Shown: positions 1 to 8,753 of the stretch, in pieces
Layout of the letters: each line of letters opens with the position of its first letter
How positions within the stretch are numbered: the first letter of the stretch is position 1
Source of the DNA: Actinomycetota bacterium
Lineage (GTDB): Bacteria > Actinomycetota > Rubrobacteria > Rubrobacterales > Rubrobacteraceae
Length of the DNA stretch: 36,571 nucleotides
Direction of reading: 5' to 3'
Assembly: GCA_902810695.1 (NCBI GenBank)
Contig: CADDYV010000035.1
Span: 1 to 36,571 of the forward strand
Notes under the pieces: model-generated
What the model was told of the DNA's origin: nothing
The model's input: the letters and a program-made list of their open reading frames with translations, nothing else
Databases searched by the model: none
Program-made: the position numbers and the translations under genes

Positions 1-1
1 G

Positions 2-1531
2 GTCGGAACCTACACGGCGATGGTGATCCCGATCCTCGTCGCCAGCTCGCTTATCGTCCCCTGGGGCGGTTTCGTGGTGGCGGCTCTGATGATCGCATTC
101 GCTTTCATGTTTGACGTAGCTTCACTTTCCCTGGTGATGTTTGTCCCCATATCTGCCCTGGCTTATCTATTTGCCGGCAGCATCAACCGGGCGTATCTCG
201 AAAACCGCCACAGGGCGCTCCACGATGAGCTGACCGGTTTGCCGAATCGCTCGCTGCTCGTGGACCACGTGCAACAGGCTGTGGACCGCTCTGCCAGAGA
301 CGACGAGCCCTGCGCGGTGCTGTTCATGGATCTCGATGACTTCAAGGTCATAAACGACAGTCTCGGTCACGAGGCGGGAGATGAGTTGTTGGTCGAGATG
401 AGTCGCCGCCTGAAGGCCGAGTTGAGGCCTGGAGACACGGCGGCCCGGCTGGGCGGCGATGAGTTCGCCGTCCTGCTCGATGGCATCTCGGACGCCGGGG
501 ACGCCGTCCGTGTCGCGGGGCGGCTCATCGCCGCTCTGGCGCTGCCCGTTACGATCGCAGAGAGGGAGATCCGCATGCGTTCGAGCGTGGGGATCGCGCT
601 CTCCACCAGTGCCAGGGAGCGCCCGCATGTGCTCCTGCGCAACGCGGACGTGGCGATGTATGAGGCCAAGAGAGCGGGGAAGGGACAGGCCAGGGTATTC
701 AACTCCAGGATGTACGCCCAGGCATTGCGGCGTCTGGAGCTGGAGAACGAACTCAGGCAAGCCATAAAACGCGGAGAGCTCAGGCTTCATTATCAGCCGC
801 AAGTTTGCCTGAAGACGGGTGAGATCACCGGCATGGAGGCGCTGGTGCGTTGGGAACATCCCCAGCGCGGGCTGATAGCGCCCAACGAGTTTATTCCTCT
901 TGCGGAGGAGACAGGGCTCATAGTTCCGCTTGGCTGGTGGGTGCTGGAGGAAGCGTGCCGCCAGACTCGCGAGTGGCATAGAGAGTATCCCGCTGCTTCA
1001 TCACTGATGATCGGCGTCAACCTCTCCGTTAAGCAGTTTCAAGAACCGCAACTCGTCGAGAAGCTCGACAGGCTTCTCCGGGACACAGGGTTGGATCCCC
1101 GTTACTTGCATCTGGAGATAACGGAGACCGTAGTTACCGAGGATGTCGAGCACGCTCTCAAGCTTCTGCAGGAACTGAAGGAGCTGGGAGTAGGGCTGGC
1201 GATAGATGACTTCGGCACTGGCTACTCTTCGCTGGCCTCTTTGAAAGATTACCCGTTCGACGCGCTCAAGATCGACAAGGAGTTTATTAGAGGAATCGGT
1301 GATACCAGCCAGGATGCGGCCATAGTACAGCTCATAGTAGATCTCGCGCATGTGATCGGCATGCAAGCCATCGTGGAAGGTCTGGAAACTCCGGAGCAGC
1401 GGATTCAGCTAGAGAACATGAACTGCGACCAGGCCCAGGGCTTCTACTACTCGAAGCCGCTTGCAAGCGAAGACGCAAGCGATCTGCTCCTCAGTATGTC
1501 GGAGTTTCGGGCCACACCCAGGCTGCCTTGA
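2..1531 (+). CDS. GGDEF-EAL cyclic-di-GMP cyclase/phosphodiesterase (5' partial)
   Basis: Membrane-attached protein with both cyclic-di-GMP synthesis (GGDEF) and breakdown (EAL) domains. The frame is open to the window edge and the residues before the first ATG (position 20) still read as membrane sequence, so the gene probably starts upstream. Counting from that ATG, two to three hydrophobic helices fill about residues 1-55. The GGDEF motif is intact at residues 145-149 (RLGGDEFAVLL). The EAL domain starts near residue 250 with E-A-L intact at 273-275, followed by HLEITE, DDFGTGYSSL and EGLETPEQ, so the phosphodiesterase half also looks active. The net activity cannot be told from sequence. 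The missing N-terminus may hold more membrane helices or a sensor domain. No partner gene is visible; the next gene lies 67 bp on. Confidence 0.93.
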   Translation, partial: VGTYTAMVIPILVASSLIVPWGGFVVAALMIAFAFMFDVASLSLVMFVPISALAYLFAGSINRAYLENRHRALHDELTGLPNRSLLVDHVQQAVDRSARDDEPCAVLFMDLDDFKVINDSLGHEAGDELLVEMSRRLKAELRPGDTAARLGGDEFAVLLDGISDAGDAVRVAGRLIAALALPVTIAEREIRMRSSVGIALSTSARERPHVLLRNADVAMYEAKRAGKGQARVFNSRMYAQALRRLELENELRQAIKRGELRLHYQPQVCLKTGEITGMEALVRWEHPQRGLIAPNEFIPLAEETGLIVPLGWWVLEEACRQTREWHREYPAASSLMIGVNLSVKQFQEPQLVEKLDRLLRDTGLDPRYLHLEITETVVTEDVEHALKLLQELKELGVGLAIDDFGTGYSSLASLKDYPFDALKIDKEFIRGIGDTSQDAAIVQLIVDLAHVIGMQAIVEGLETPEQRIQLENMNCDQAQGFYYSKPLASEDASDLLLSMSEFRATPRLP

Positions 1532-1598
1532 CTAACCAGCACGTCTCTCTATCTCGAGAGAATTCCCTCACGCAGCGGTACGTTTATCCACGTCTACT

Positions 1599-2855
1599 AT
1601 GTGCCTTGTGAGTCTGGTTCGCGGAAAAAAGCTCGGCTCGAACTTCCAGAAGTTTCTGTTCGGGCAGACCATCTCGAATGTCGGAAGTTCTTTTACGACG
1701 CTCGCGCTTCCACTTCTAGTCTTCAAGCAGACCGGCTCTGCTGTGGATCTGGCGCTCATCACCGTGGCCGAATACGCTCCTCATCTGCTCTTCGGGCTGG
1801 TGATTGGCGCGTGGACGGACAGAATAGACCGCAGACGGCTCATGATCTTCGCCGACGTTATGCAAGCCCTGGTGATATCGACCATTCCCTTGCTCGCTGC
1901 CTTCGGCTCGCTGCCGGTGTGGTGGATCTACGTGGTAGGGTTCTTCAGCTCGACGCTCTGGGTTTTGTTCAGCACCGCAGAGTTCGCCGTTGTCCCGGCT
2001 CTGGTGGGACGGGACGCCCTGATGGCGGCTAACGGACGTTTGCAGGCCAGCTACTCGGCGGCCACGCTCATCGGCCCGCTGCTCGCCGGGTCGCTCATGG
2101 CGGTGATCCCCGTTTATGCATTGCTGATCTTCGATGCCCTCTCGTTTCTCGTCTCGGTGGGCTCCCTGTTCCTGATCCGGGCCAACCTGGCGGTACATAC
2201 TCCGGACGCTTTGGAAGGGCAGGAGACCGTTACATTTTCCCGCAACGTCGTAGAGGGACTCAAGTATGTGCTAAGCAACCCGGTCTTACGCGGCACTTGC
2301 TGCATGATGGCGCTGGTAAACTGCGTAGGGTTCACCACTTACGCCCAGCTAGTGCTCTTTGCGAAGAGGCAGCTACACGCCAGCGACACCCAGGTTGGTC
2401 TGCTTTACGCCGCGGGCAGCGCGGGGATGATTCTCTTCGCGCTGGCTGCAAGTCCGCTGCGCAGTCGCCTGTCCTTCAGCAAGGTGGCTCTGGGTACTCC
2501 GATGCTCGGAGGAATTCTCCTCGTGCTTATGGCCGCGACGCACGGTTACTGGGCCGCTCTGGTTCTCTGGGCGGCTGTGTGGGGACTCGTAATACTCTCT
2601 GACATCAACAGCAACAGCCTTTACCAGGCTGTCGTCCCTGATCGGTTGCTGGGCCGCGTGCGGAGCGTAACTTCGATGCTGTCATGGTCGGCCATACCCT
2701 TGGGGGCCCTTGTCGGAGGCGCGAGTATCCGCTGGACGCACGATGTGGGGCTGGTGTACGGGGTTATCGGGGCGGCGGTCTTCTTTATCGCTCTCGCGTT
2801 CTCCCCGACAGCCGTAGGACACGCAGGGCGTTACCTCACGCGGGAAGAGGCATGA
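1599..2855 (+). CDS. MFS exporter (MFS_3 / EntS-like)
   Basis: A 418-residue major facilitator of the MFS_3 group, which includes enterobactin and macrolide exporters. The chain is hydrophobic throughout, consistent with 12 helices. An N-terminal NVGSSFTTLALPLLVF helix and the cytoplasmic loop with WTDRIDRRRLM (the family's D-R-x-x-R-R loop) are clear. A second conserved stretch, ASYSAATLIGPLLAGSL, lies near residue 150. The substrate is unknown. No convincing ribosome site precedes the ATG; a GTG three codons later is another possible start. It follows the GGDEF-EAL gene on the same strand but need not be co-transcribed. Membrane exporter is secure, substrate is not. Confidence 0.85.
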   Translation: MCLVSLVRGKKLGSNFQKFLFGQTISNVGSSFTTLALPLLVFKQTGSAVDLALITVAEYAPHLLFGLVIGAWTDRIDRRRLMIFADVMQALVISTIPLLAAFGSLPVWWIYVVGFFSSTLWVLFSTAEFAVVPALVGRDALMAANGRLQASYSAATLIGPLLAGSLMAVIPVYALLIFDALSFLVSVGSLFLIRANLAVHTPDALEGQETVTFSRNVVEGLKYVLSNPVLRGTCCMMALVNCVGFTTYAQLVLFAKRQLHASDTQVGLLYAAGSAGMILFALAASPLRSRLSFSKVALGTPMLGGILLVLMAATHGYWAALVLWAAVWGLVILSDINSNSLYQAVVPDRLLGRVRSVTSMLSWSAIPLGALVGGASIRWTHDVGLVYGVIGAAVFFIALAFSPTAVGHAGRYLTREEA

Positions 2856-2876
2856 GGCAACGCCCTTTCGCCAGGT

Positions 2877-3284
2877 CTACTGCCCGTTCTGTGAGGTGAA
2901 AAAGCCTTCCAGCTCAAAGTCAACCGTAACCAGACCCAGACCTACAAGCTCGGTAGTGGTCTCTCCGTGGCAAGTTACCAGGTTGTCGTCCAGGCCGGTC
3001 TTGTTACCCGACCCGTACTGGTCGCTTCCTATGACCTCTCCTGTCTCGGGGTCCTTGTAGATGAGGGTATACTCTTTGATCTCCAGGTTGCCCGACTCGT
3101 CCGGCAGGTGTCCCACCTTGCCCATCCCGTTGATCACAAAAGTGTGGGTCGAGCCGTCGTCGCAGGTGGCATTGGGCACCGTGATCTGATTCTTCTGCGG
3201 CTCGGCCAGGGCTGCGCTCGCCAGACAGGCAACCAGTGCTGCGGCCAGTGCCATCGCGGCCAGCAGGGTAGCTACTCTCTTCAT
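2877..3284 (-). CDS. small secreted protein of unknown function
   Basis: A 135-residue protein with a clear Sec signal peptide: KR near the N-terminus, a hydrophobic run to about residue 26, and an ALA-EP cleavage site. The mature part is acidic and predicted to be beta-rich. It has two cysteines (in NATCDDGS and LVTCHGE) that could form one disulfide outside the cell. I do not recognise a family. The start is supported by GGGAG about 9 nt upstream. A TATAAC-like -10 lies only about 20 bp before the ATG, so the leader would be short. It converges with the MFS gene, 21 bp between stops. Confidence 0.75.
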   Translation of the reverse strand: MKRVATLLAAMALAAALVACLASAALAEPQKNQITVPNATCDDGSTHTFVINGMGKVGHLPDESGNLEIKEYTLIYKDPETGEVIGSDQYGSGNKTGLDDNLVTCHGETTTELVGLGLVTVDFELEGFFTSQNGQ

Positions 3285-3415
3285 TTCTACTCCCTTCAGG
3301 TTATATTCTTCCCGAGAAAGTTATCGGTCAGAAGGGAAGAAAACTTTAGCGGAGCGAGGAGTGAATTGCCCGGTTCATGGAGCAGAGAAGAGGTTTTGAG
3401 AGCGGAACACTTGTG

Positions 3416-3790
3416 CTAGAACCTTCCGATCACGACGTAGCCTACAGAGGCGACGCCGAGCAAGATGAGGCCCAGGATGATCAGGATGTATATCAGGGCG
3501 GAGGAGGTGAAGCTGCCCTGGGTGATGGTTGTCCTGTATCTGATGAACCTCGCGACTGCCGCCATCTCTACGAGGGCCCCGAGGACGACGAGGCCAAACC
3601 CGAAGAGGGTAAAACTGGCCGCGGCGGAAGTCCCTTTCGAGACGGCGCTCAGGAAACTGGATGCGAAGTGGAGCAATATTCCTGCGCCGATCATATTGAC
3701 CCCGGTTCTCACCCACGTGAGCAGGGTGCGCTCGTTGGCGAGGTGCTCACGAGAGAGCGTTTCTCCTCTCGGTATGTTGTCCTCTTGCAC
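3416..3790 (-). CDS. DUF202 membrane protein, second of tandem pair
   Basis: A 124-residue DUF202 (YidH-type) membrane protein with the family signature EHLANERTLLTWVRTG near the N-terminus and three hydrophobic helices (about 35-55, 65-90, 100-122). The start is a GTG five bases after the stop of the preceding gene, with AGGAA just upstream. A longer open frame runs upstream but overlaps the preceding gene and is not credible. It resembles its neighbour most in the signature motif, so the pair probably arose by duplication. DUF202 proteins have no settled function. The two genes are almost certainly co-transcribed. Confidence 0.85.
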   Translation of the reverse strand: MQEDNIPRGETLSREHLANERTLLTWVRTGVNMIGAGILLHFASSFLSAVSKGTSAAASFTLFGFGLVVLGALVEMAAVARFIRYRTTITQGSFTSSALIYILIILGLILLGVASVGYVVIGRF

Positions 3791-3795
3791 CGTTC

Positions 3796-4239
3796 CTACG
3801 AGAAGATCGTGTAGACGATAAACGCCGCCGCCAGGACCAGGCTTCCAGCCACGACTACCATGTAAGGCGCTGCCCTGGCCGCGAAGACTCCCTCCCGGAT
3901 CATCCGCCGGTTGCGGAAGAACTGCGTGGCACCCACGATTAGGGTCAGGCACCCCAGCGCCACCAGCGCAAGCCCGAAGCCCGTGGAGGCGCGCGCGTCG
4001 CCGCCGGAAGAGCTGGCGACCAGCGCACCGGCCCTCTCCACCACCAGCCCCACCGAGATCAAACCCACCCCGGTTCTCACCCACGCGAGCAGCGTCCGCT
4101 CGTTGGCGAGATGCTCCCTTATCTCGGCATCCCGCCTGGGCCGGTGCGGCTGCTCACCAGACCATCTCTTCCCGAAAAGCCTCAACCCGATCTCCTGGGA
4201 GCTCGGCGACAGTAGTCGAACTTGCTTCAAGCATATCAC
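3796..4239 (-). CDS. DUF202 membrane protein, first of tandem pair
   Basis: A DUF202-family inner-membrane protein of up to 147 residues, with EHLANERTLLAWVRTG about 42 residues in and three hydrophobic helices after it. The longest form starts at a GTG (4239) without a good ribosome site. A TTG at 4185 has AGGAG six bases upstream and gives a 129-residue product starting just before the conserved region, so I favour the shorter form. The role of DUF202 is not established. It is followed immediately by a second DUF202 gene, and the tandem arrangement suggests the two form a hetero-oligomer (inference). Confidence 0.83.
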   Translation of the reverse strand: MICLKQVRLLSPSSQEIGLRLFGKRWSGEQPHRPRRDAEIREHLANERTLLAWVRTGVGLISVGLVVERAGALVASSSGGDARASTGFGLALVALGCLTLIVGATQFFRNRRMIREGVFAARAAPYMVVVAGSLVLAAAFIVYTIFS

Positions 4240-4270
4240 CGCTCGACGGGGAGGTGGAGCGGGATGTGCG

Positions 4271-5410
4271 CTAGAGTCGGTACAGACGCCTCGCGTTGTC
4301 GCGCAGCACGCTCTTGCCAGCGGCTTCGGCTTCAGCCGAGCCTAACTCCCCGCTTGCCACCAGTTCTCCGAGCGCCTCGCCGAGCACGCGCCGACCGTCG
4401 GCGGCGGCCATCCAGTGCAACTCCGGCACGCCTATACCGTCGGAGCTGTACATCAGCTTCGAGGTCGGAGCGACGCCGAGCGCAGCCCGCGTGAAGGAGA
4501 GCATCTCGCCGTAGCCGAGGAAAGGGATGCCGTAGGAGAGGTCCAGGTAGACGTTCTCGTAGACGGCGGCCAGATAACCGCCCTGCCTGGTGTAGGGGTA
4601 GCACTCGTGCAGCAGCACGACGGGCATGCCGCGGTAGTCTGGATGCTGGAGCACCGCCCGCAGGTAGAGCGGGTTGCCGAGCAGGAGGTCGGTGTCGGCG
4701 TCGCCGTAGCCGACGTGGAACTGGACTGGAACCTCCTGGCGGGACGCCTGCGCGAATGCGACGCGGAGCAGGTTATCCAGTAGCGGCTTGTGCGCGAGGC
4801 GCAAAGAGCCCGCTCCAGCGTCTTTTCTGTACTCGCGGAACGATTCCTCCGCCTCTTCCCGGGGCCACTGCCGCACGTCGAGGCCCGTCCGGTAGGCTAC
4901 GATGCTCTTGAGCGCCACGTAGCCCTGGCCTCTCACATCTTCCAGAGCGTCTGAGAGCGCCGCCTCGGTCTCGGCGAGTGAACCGTGTTCGGAGAGCAGG
5001 CTCTCCATCAGGACCTCAAGCCTCAACATCGGCTCGGCGCGGCAGCCCCCGATATCTCCCATCTCAGGTACCGTCAGCGCCTCTTCGGGTGGCGGGAAGC
5101 CCGTGTCGAGGAGAAGGGTGTCAATGTTCGCGTCGTGCAGCAGCGCGGAGGCGAGCATCCGTCCATCCTTCGCGGCGCGGGCGGAGAATACGGCTTCTTC
5201 TTCGGGCTCGCAATCGAAAAAGGATGCCAGAGCACGGATCAAACGCCGGTAGAAGGTTGTAGTGGCGACGTGGTCGCGCGGCATCCCGGGGTCCGCGGAT
5301 TCGGTGAAGGCCCGTCGCCAGCTTGCAAGGTCCTCGAAGGTCTGGTCAGGCTTTATCGCGTGGCAGTGGTTGTCCACGACCGGGATCCGTGTGAGGTCTA
5401 CCGTTTCCAT
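4271..5410 (-). CDS. FluG-type amidohydrolase
   Basis: A 379-residue metal-dependent amidohydrolase (amidohydrolase-2 type) with the N-terminal metal motif VVDNHCHAI (H-x-H at residues 15-17). Further likely ligands are FHVGYGD near residue 230, LLHECYPY near residue 270 and a late Asp in YSSDG near residue 322. It closes a minus-strand cluster after a glutamine-synthetase-like gene (26 bp gap). In the fungal and plant FluG/nodulin family an amidohydrolase of this kind is fused in front of a GS domain, so the two genes here look like the split form. A likely role is to hydrolyse a gamma-glutamyl or amide intermediate made by the ligase (inference). GGAGG seven bases before the ATG supports the start. 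Confidence 0.85.
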   Translation of the reverse strand: METVDLTRIPVVDNHCHAIKPDQTFEDLASWRRAFTESADPGMPRDHVATTTFYRRLIRALASFFDCEPEEEAVFSARAAKDGRMLASALLHDANIDTLLLDTGFPPPEEALTVPEMGDIGGCRAEPMLRLEVLMESLLSEHGSLAETEAALSDALEDVRGQGYVALKSIVAYRTGLDVRQWPREEAEESFREYRKDAGAGSLRLAHKPLLDNLLRVAFAQASRQEVPVQFHVGYGDADTDLLLGNPLYLRAVLQHPDYRGMPVVLLHECYPYTRQGGYLAAVYENVYLDLSYGIPFLGYGEMLSFTRAALGVAPTSKLMYSSDGIGVPELHWMAAADGRRVLGEALGELVASGELGSAEAEAAGKSVLRDNARRLYRL

Positions 5411-5436
5411 GCGCTACCTCCGTAGAGCGTCGCGTA

Positions 5437-6777
5437 TCAGTAGAGGGCTGCGGCTGTGGCCGCCACCTCCTCCGGGGTGATCTCTCGGGCGATTTTCGCC
5501 TGCGCCCGCGCCACGGCCACGTGGGTGCGCACCAGCGGTTCGCCCAGCGCCGCTATGAGAACCTCATCTCCCTCCAACGCGTCTACAGCTTCCTCCAGAG
5601 AGACGGGGAGCGGCCGGATGCCCCGCGCGTCGCGCTCTTTGTCGCTCAGGGTGGCCGGGTCCACTACCGTCGGCTCTCCTGGATCGAGGCCACGATCCAT
5701 CCCGTCCATCCCGGCGACGAGGACCGCGGCGAGCGCGAGGTAGGGATTGCACGTAACGTCAACCGGCTTCAGCTCGATATTCGCGGTCGCGGACTCTCTG
5801 CCAGCCACGGGCGAGGCGAGCCTGACGGCGGCCTCCCTGTTGTCCAGGCCGTAGGCGGCGTAGGCGGAGGCCCACATGCCGGGGGCGATGCGCTGGTAGG
5901 AGTTGGGGCTCGGGGCGGTGAATGCCATGACGGCGGGCAGGTGCTCCAGTATCCCGGCCACGAAGCCAGAGCCGGGGCCGCTCAAAGCCCCCGAGGCGTC
6001 GAAGAGCACCGGGGTATCGTCTTCGTAGAGGCTCACGTGCAGGTGGTGGCCGTTGCCGGCCTGGTCCAGGTATGGCTTCGGAGCCATCGTGGTCTGGAGT
6101 CCCATACGGTGGGCCACCCCCCGGATCGCCTCCAGCACCATCACGCGCTTGTCTGCTGCGATCAGGGCCTCATCTTCTCCTACGGAGAGTTCGAGGTTCC
6201 CGTGTCCGACCTCGGCGTGGCACTGTTCGGGGCGGATGCCCATCTGCTCCAGCGTCTCGGCCAGCTCCGCGACGAATTCCGCTGCCGGTGTCAGCGCGAA
6301 GCTTCCCGCGTACGGTGTGCTGTCCAGCGGACCTTCGGACCCGCGCAGGTAGAACTCGGCCTCGTAAGAGGCGAGCGATCTGTACCCCCTCTCTGCGAGC
6401 CGCCCGAGCACTTTTCTCAACGCGTTGCGCGGGCATCCCGCCCACGGCGTGCTCGCGTCCGGCTCCGTCATGTCGCAGCAGACCATCGCCTGACCGCGGG
6501 CGAACGGGAGCCGGGTGAGGGTCGAGAGATCCGGAACCAGCCGGCACTCCCCGACCGGGCCCAACCCCGACTCCGGGTGCAGCGCCCCGCTCGGGTCCAG
6601 CGCCAGAACTCCCTTCGCGAGCCCCACCCCGGCCCGCGCTCTTTTGGCGAAGCCATCTTTGTAGACGGCCTTCGCCTTGGGAATGCCTGCGTGGTCCACG
6701 AACACGAACCGGACCCACGAGGTATCCTCCGGCAACGGACGCGGCTTATTCTCCTGTAACTCGCGCTCGGCTTGCAT
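5437..6777 (-). CDS. glutamine-synthetase-like gamma-glutamyl ligase
   Basis: A 446-residue member of the glutamine synthetase superfamily. It has YEAEFYL near residue 140, AEVGHGNLEL near 197 (metal-binding Glu), GNGHHLHVSL near 245 (the usual NGSGMHxH block), NSYQRIAPG near 295 and CNPYLALAA near 345. The usual arginine after the late Glu is a lysine (NIELKP). I recall this change from FluG-like and non-canonical GS enzymes, not from true GlnA. The neighbours are an amine/amino-acid permease and a FluG-type amidohydrolase, so gamma-glutamylation of an imported amine (polyamine, ethanolamine or an amino acid) fits better than ammonia assimilation. AGGGGG lies a few bases before the ATG. The substrate is an inference. 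Confidence 0.88.
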   Translation of the reverse strand: MQAERELQENKPRPLPEDTSWVRFVFVDHAGIPKAKAVYKDGFAKRARAGVGLAKGVLALDPSGALHPESGLGPVGECRLVPDLSTLTRLPFARGQAMVCCDMTEPDASTPWAGCPRNALRKVLGRLAERGYRSLASYEAEFYLRGSEGPLDSTPYAGSFALTPAAEFVAELAETLEQMGIRPEQCHAEVGHGNLELSVGEDEALIAADKRVMVLEAIRGVAHRMGLQTTMAPKPYLDQAGNGHHLHVSLYEDDTPVLFDASGALSGPGSGFVAGILEHLPAVMAFTAPSPNSYQRIAPGMWASAYAAYGLDNREAAVRLASPVAGRESATANIELKPVDVTCNPYLALAAVLVAGMDGMDRGLDPGEPTVVDPATLSDKERDARGIRPLPVSLEEAVDALEGDEVLIAALGEPLVRTHVAVARAQAKIAREITPEEVAATAAALY

Positions 6778-6892
6778 CGCACCCCCTATGATGTAACCGG
6801 GTACCTATTACTGCGGTAAAGCATCCTCTCACCCCGACTCACGGCGTTCGGGATCTACCGGTCGCGTTTTGCGGCGCAGGGGTCGGTTAACG

Positions 6893-8377
6893 TCAACCCT
6901 CCGCCCTGGTTCCCGCGGCGAGCCCTTCCTCGGTCATCAGCCTCTCGCCGGCCCGCTGTGTTGCGGCGTAGCGGACGAAAGTGATGAGAATCCCGGCGAC
7001 GACCCAGACTGCGGCGATGATCGGGTACCACGCTGCCGCCCCGGTCGGATACGGGTAGACGTTGCGGAAGAGCGTGTAGCCGATGACGACGAGTGCCAGG
7101 AACGGCACGACGATCTCCCACGCGGCGACCTGCCGCTCGCCGGAGAAGAACAGCAGCTTCGCGGCCCCGATGGTCGCGAGCGCGTACACCAGCAGCAGGA
7201 TCAGGGTTCCTATCGTGCCTGAGGCCACGAACAAATCGAAAGGCTTCACCCCGAAGACGAACCAGCCAAGGGCGACGATGACGTACGCGGTGGTGGCGAC
7301 GGCAGCCGTAGACCGCGTCGGGACGCCGTTTCTGGCGGAGACGATACCCAGTGGTGCCGGGCCGACCTCATCGCGCGAGAGCGCGTACAGGAGGCGTGCG
7401 GATCCCACGATGCACGCTAAAGCGCAGCCGAAGGCACTGACCGCGGCACCGATGGTGATCAACTCCCCGACCCACCCGGCGACGAACTGGCTGCCGAGAT
7501 CTCCGAGCAGGGAGCCCGAGGCGATGAACTTCTTGATCCCGGCTGCGCCGGTGCCGAAGCCCATCACCTCGACTGCTGTAACGAAGATGAAGTACAGCCC
7601 GCCGAAGATGGCGACGCCGAGGATCGCACGCGGGATGTCGCGGCGGGGCTCTCGCGCCTCCTCGCCCAGCGTCGCAGCCGCCTCGAACCCGGCGAAGGAG
7701 AGGAACCCGAACACCACCCCCAAAAACACCGCCGAGGCGCCCGTTCCGCTCGGTATCGTGAACACCGAGAGATCTATGCCGTTCCCGTTAGGGGCCGTGC
7801 CGGTTGCTAGTTTGATCAGGATGATGACGCTGACGACGAGGATGAGCGCGACCGTCGTCCCCTCGATAGCCAGCAGTACCCTGGTTCCCTCCCGGATGTT
7901 CGAGGCGGCGAGCGCCCACACTCCGGCGAGAGCGATGACGCTGACGACGAACGGCGCCCACTGCGGCTGGTTCGTCCAGATGCCCAGAGCGCCCAGGAAG
8001 TCCGCGCCGAAGATGCCCGCCGCAGTGGACGTGACGACGCTGTAGAAGATGTAGGTTCCCATCAGCGCCCATCCGGAGATGACGCCGGCTCTGGCCCCGA
8101 GCGTCGCGCCGACGAAACCGTAGACGCTGCCAGCGTGGTTGAAACGCTGGGTGAGCCGGACGAAGGTCCAGGCGATGAGCAGGACGCCGATGGTAGCCAA
8201 CGCGAACGCGAGGGGAACGGCACGTCCGACGCTGCCAGCGGTGCCCTGCGGGTTGATGTTGGCGGCCATTGACGGCGCCATCAGAGCCAGCGAGATGCCG
8301 ACCGCCTCCCACAGGTGCAACTCGCGCCGCAGGCGCGGGCTCTCAGTACGGCCGGTGTTCCTCACCTCGGTGGTCAT
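6893..8377 (-). CDS. APC-family amino acid/amine permease
   Basis: A 494-residue APC-superfamily transporter with about 12 hydrophobic helices. The first helix region carries LHLWEAVGISLALMAPS, followed by GTAGSVGRAVPLAFALA and a conserved FLSFAGFEAAATLGEEA with PRRDIPRAI (about residues 220-250), typical of amino-acid and polyamine permeases. A short charged tail follows the last helix. AGGAG sits upstream of the ATG. It is the first gene of a minus-strand cluster (permease, ligase, amidohydrolase); the 115-bp gap to the ligase leaves room for a second promoter. It is divergent from a TetR gene that may control it. The exact substrate cannot be told. Confidence 0.9.
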   Translation of the reverse strand: MTTEVRNTGRTESPRLRRELHLWEAVGISLALMAPSMAANINPQGTAGSVGRAVPLAFALATIGVLLIAWTFVRLTQRFNHAGSVYGFVGATLGARAGVISGWALMGTYIFYSVVTSTAAGIFGADFLGALGIWTNQPQWAPFVVSVIALAGVWALAASNIREGTRVLLAIEGTTVALILVVSVIILIKLATGTAPNGNGIDLSVFTIPSGTGASAVFLGVVFGFLSFAGFEAAATLGEEAREPRRDIPRAILGVAIFGGLYFIFVTAVEVMGFGTGAAGIKKFIASGSLLGDLGSQFVAGWVGELITIGAAVSAFGCALACIVGSARLLYALSRDEVGPAPLGIVSARNGVPTRSTAAVATTAYVIVALGWFVFGVKPFDLFVASGTIGTLILLLVYALATIGAAKLLFFSGERQVAAWEIVVPFLALVVIGYTLFRNVYPYPTGAAAWYPIIAAVWVVAGILITFVRYAATQRAGERLMTEEGLAAGTRAEG

Positions 8378-8753
8378 GATGGCTCCTTTACTTGGTCGTG
8401 TCGTGATGCGGAAAATTGATGAGGAATCGGACAGGAACCACGGGCATCTCGTCCGGTGTGGCGACCAGGCCAGCCCGGCTATCCGTATTCAGCCCCATGA
8501 CCTCCTGTACCCTTCCAAAGTTCTCCTAGCCTGCATCATAGCGTTGATCAACACCCGACGCACTACCTTACTGCTGACGACATCACCGCCTCTGTGGAGA
8601 GAGCCTCGGGACCGAATCCTTGCAAGGGTAGGCTGCGGCTAGCATAATCACTTGACTGGGGCGAGGCGCGTGCGAAAATCCGGTTCAGCGGCCTGGGCTT
8701 TTGAACCCCGGATTTCGAAGGCTGGCGTCCAGCAGCAAAGAACGGAGGATTGT
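8378..8753. promoter_or_regulatory. divergent permease / TetR control region
   Basis: This is 376 bp without a gene, lying between divergent genes. It holds a perfect 10-bp palindrome GTTGATCAAC (8543-8552) and a TTGACT box at 8652-8657 with a poor -10 17 bp on. It also holds a large inverted repeat at 8676-8715, listed separately. A second small palindrome, TACCACAGGTGGTA, lies at 8771-8784 just inside the TetR gene. These are candidate repressor sites; no further gene is seen. Confidence 0.45.
8676..8715 (+). repeat. 12-bp inverted repeat upstream of TetR gene
   Basis: The arm AAATCCGGTTCA (8676-8687) pairs with 8702-8715, interrupted only by a two-base CC bulge; the loop is 14 bases. It lies 39-78 bp before the TetR start codon. 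It could be an operator dyad or a leader-RNA hairpin. No U-run follows, so it is not an ordinary terminator. Confidence 0.5.

Noticed and set aside
3791-4084. Extension of the second DUF202 frame upstream to 4084
   Set aside because: It overlaps the first DUF202 gene on the same strand and its translation there has no family features; the GTG at 3790 is the sensible start.
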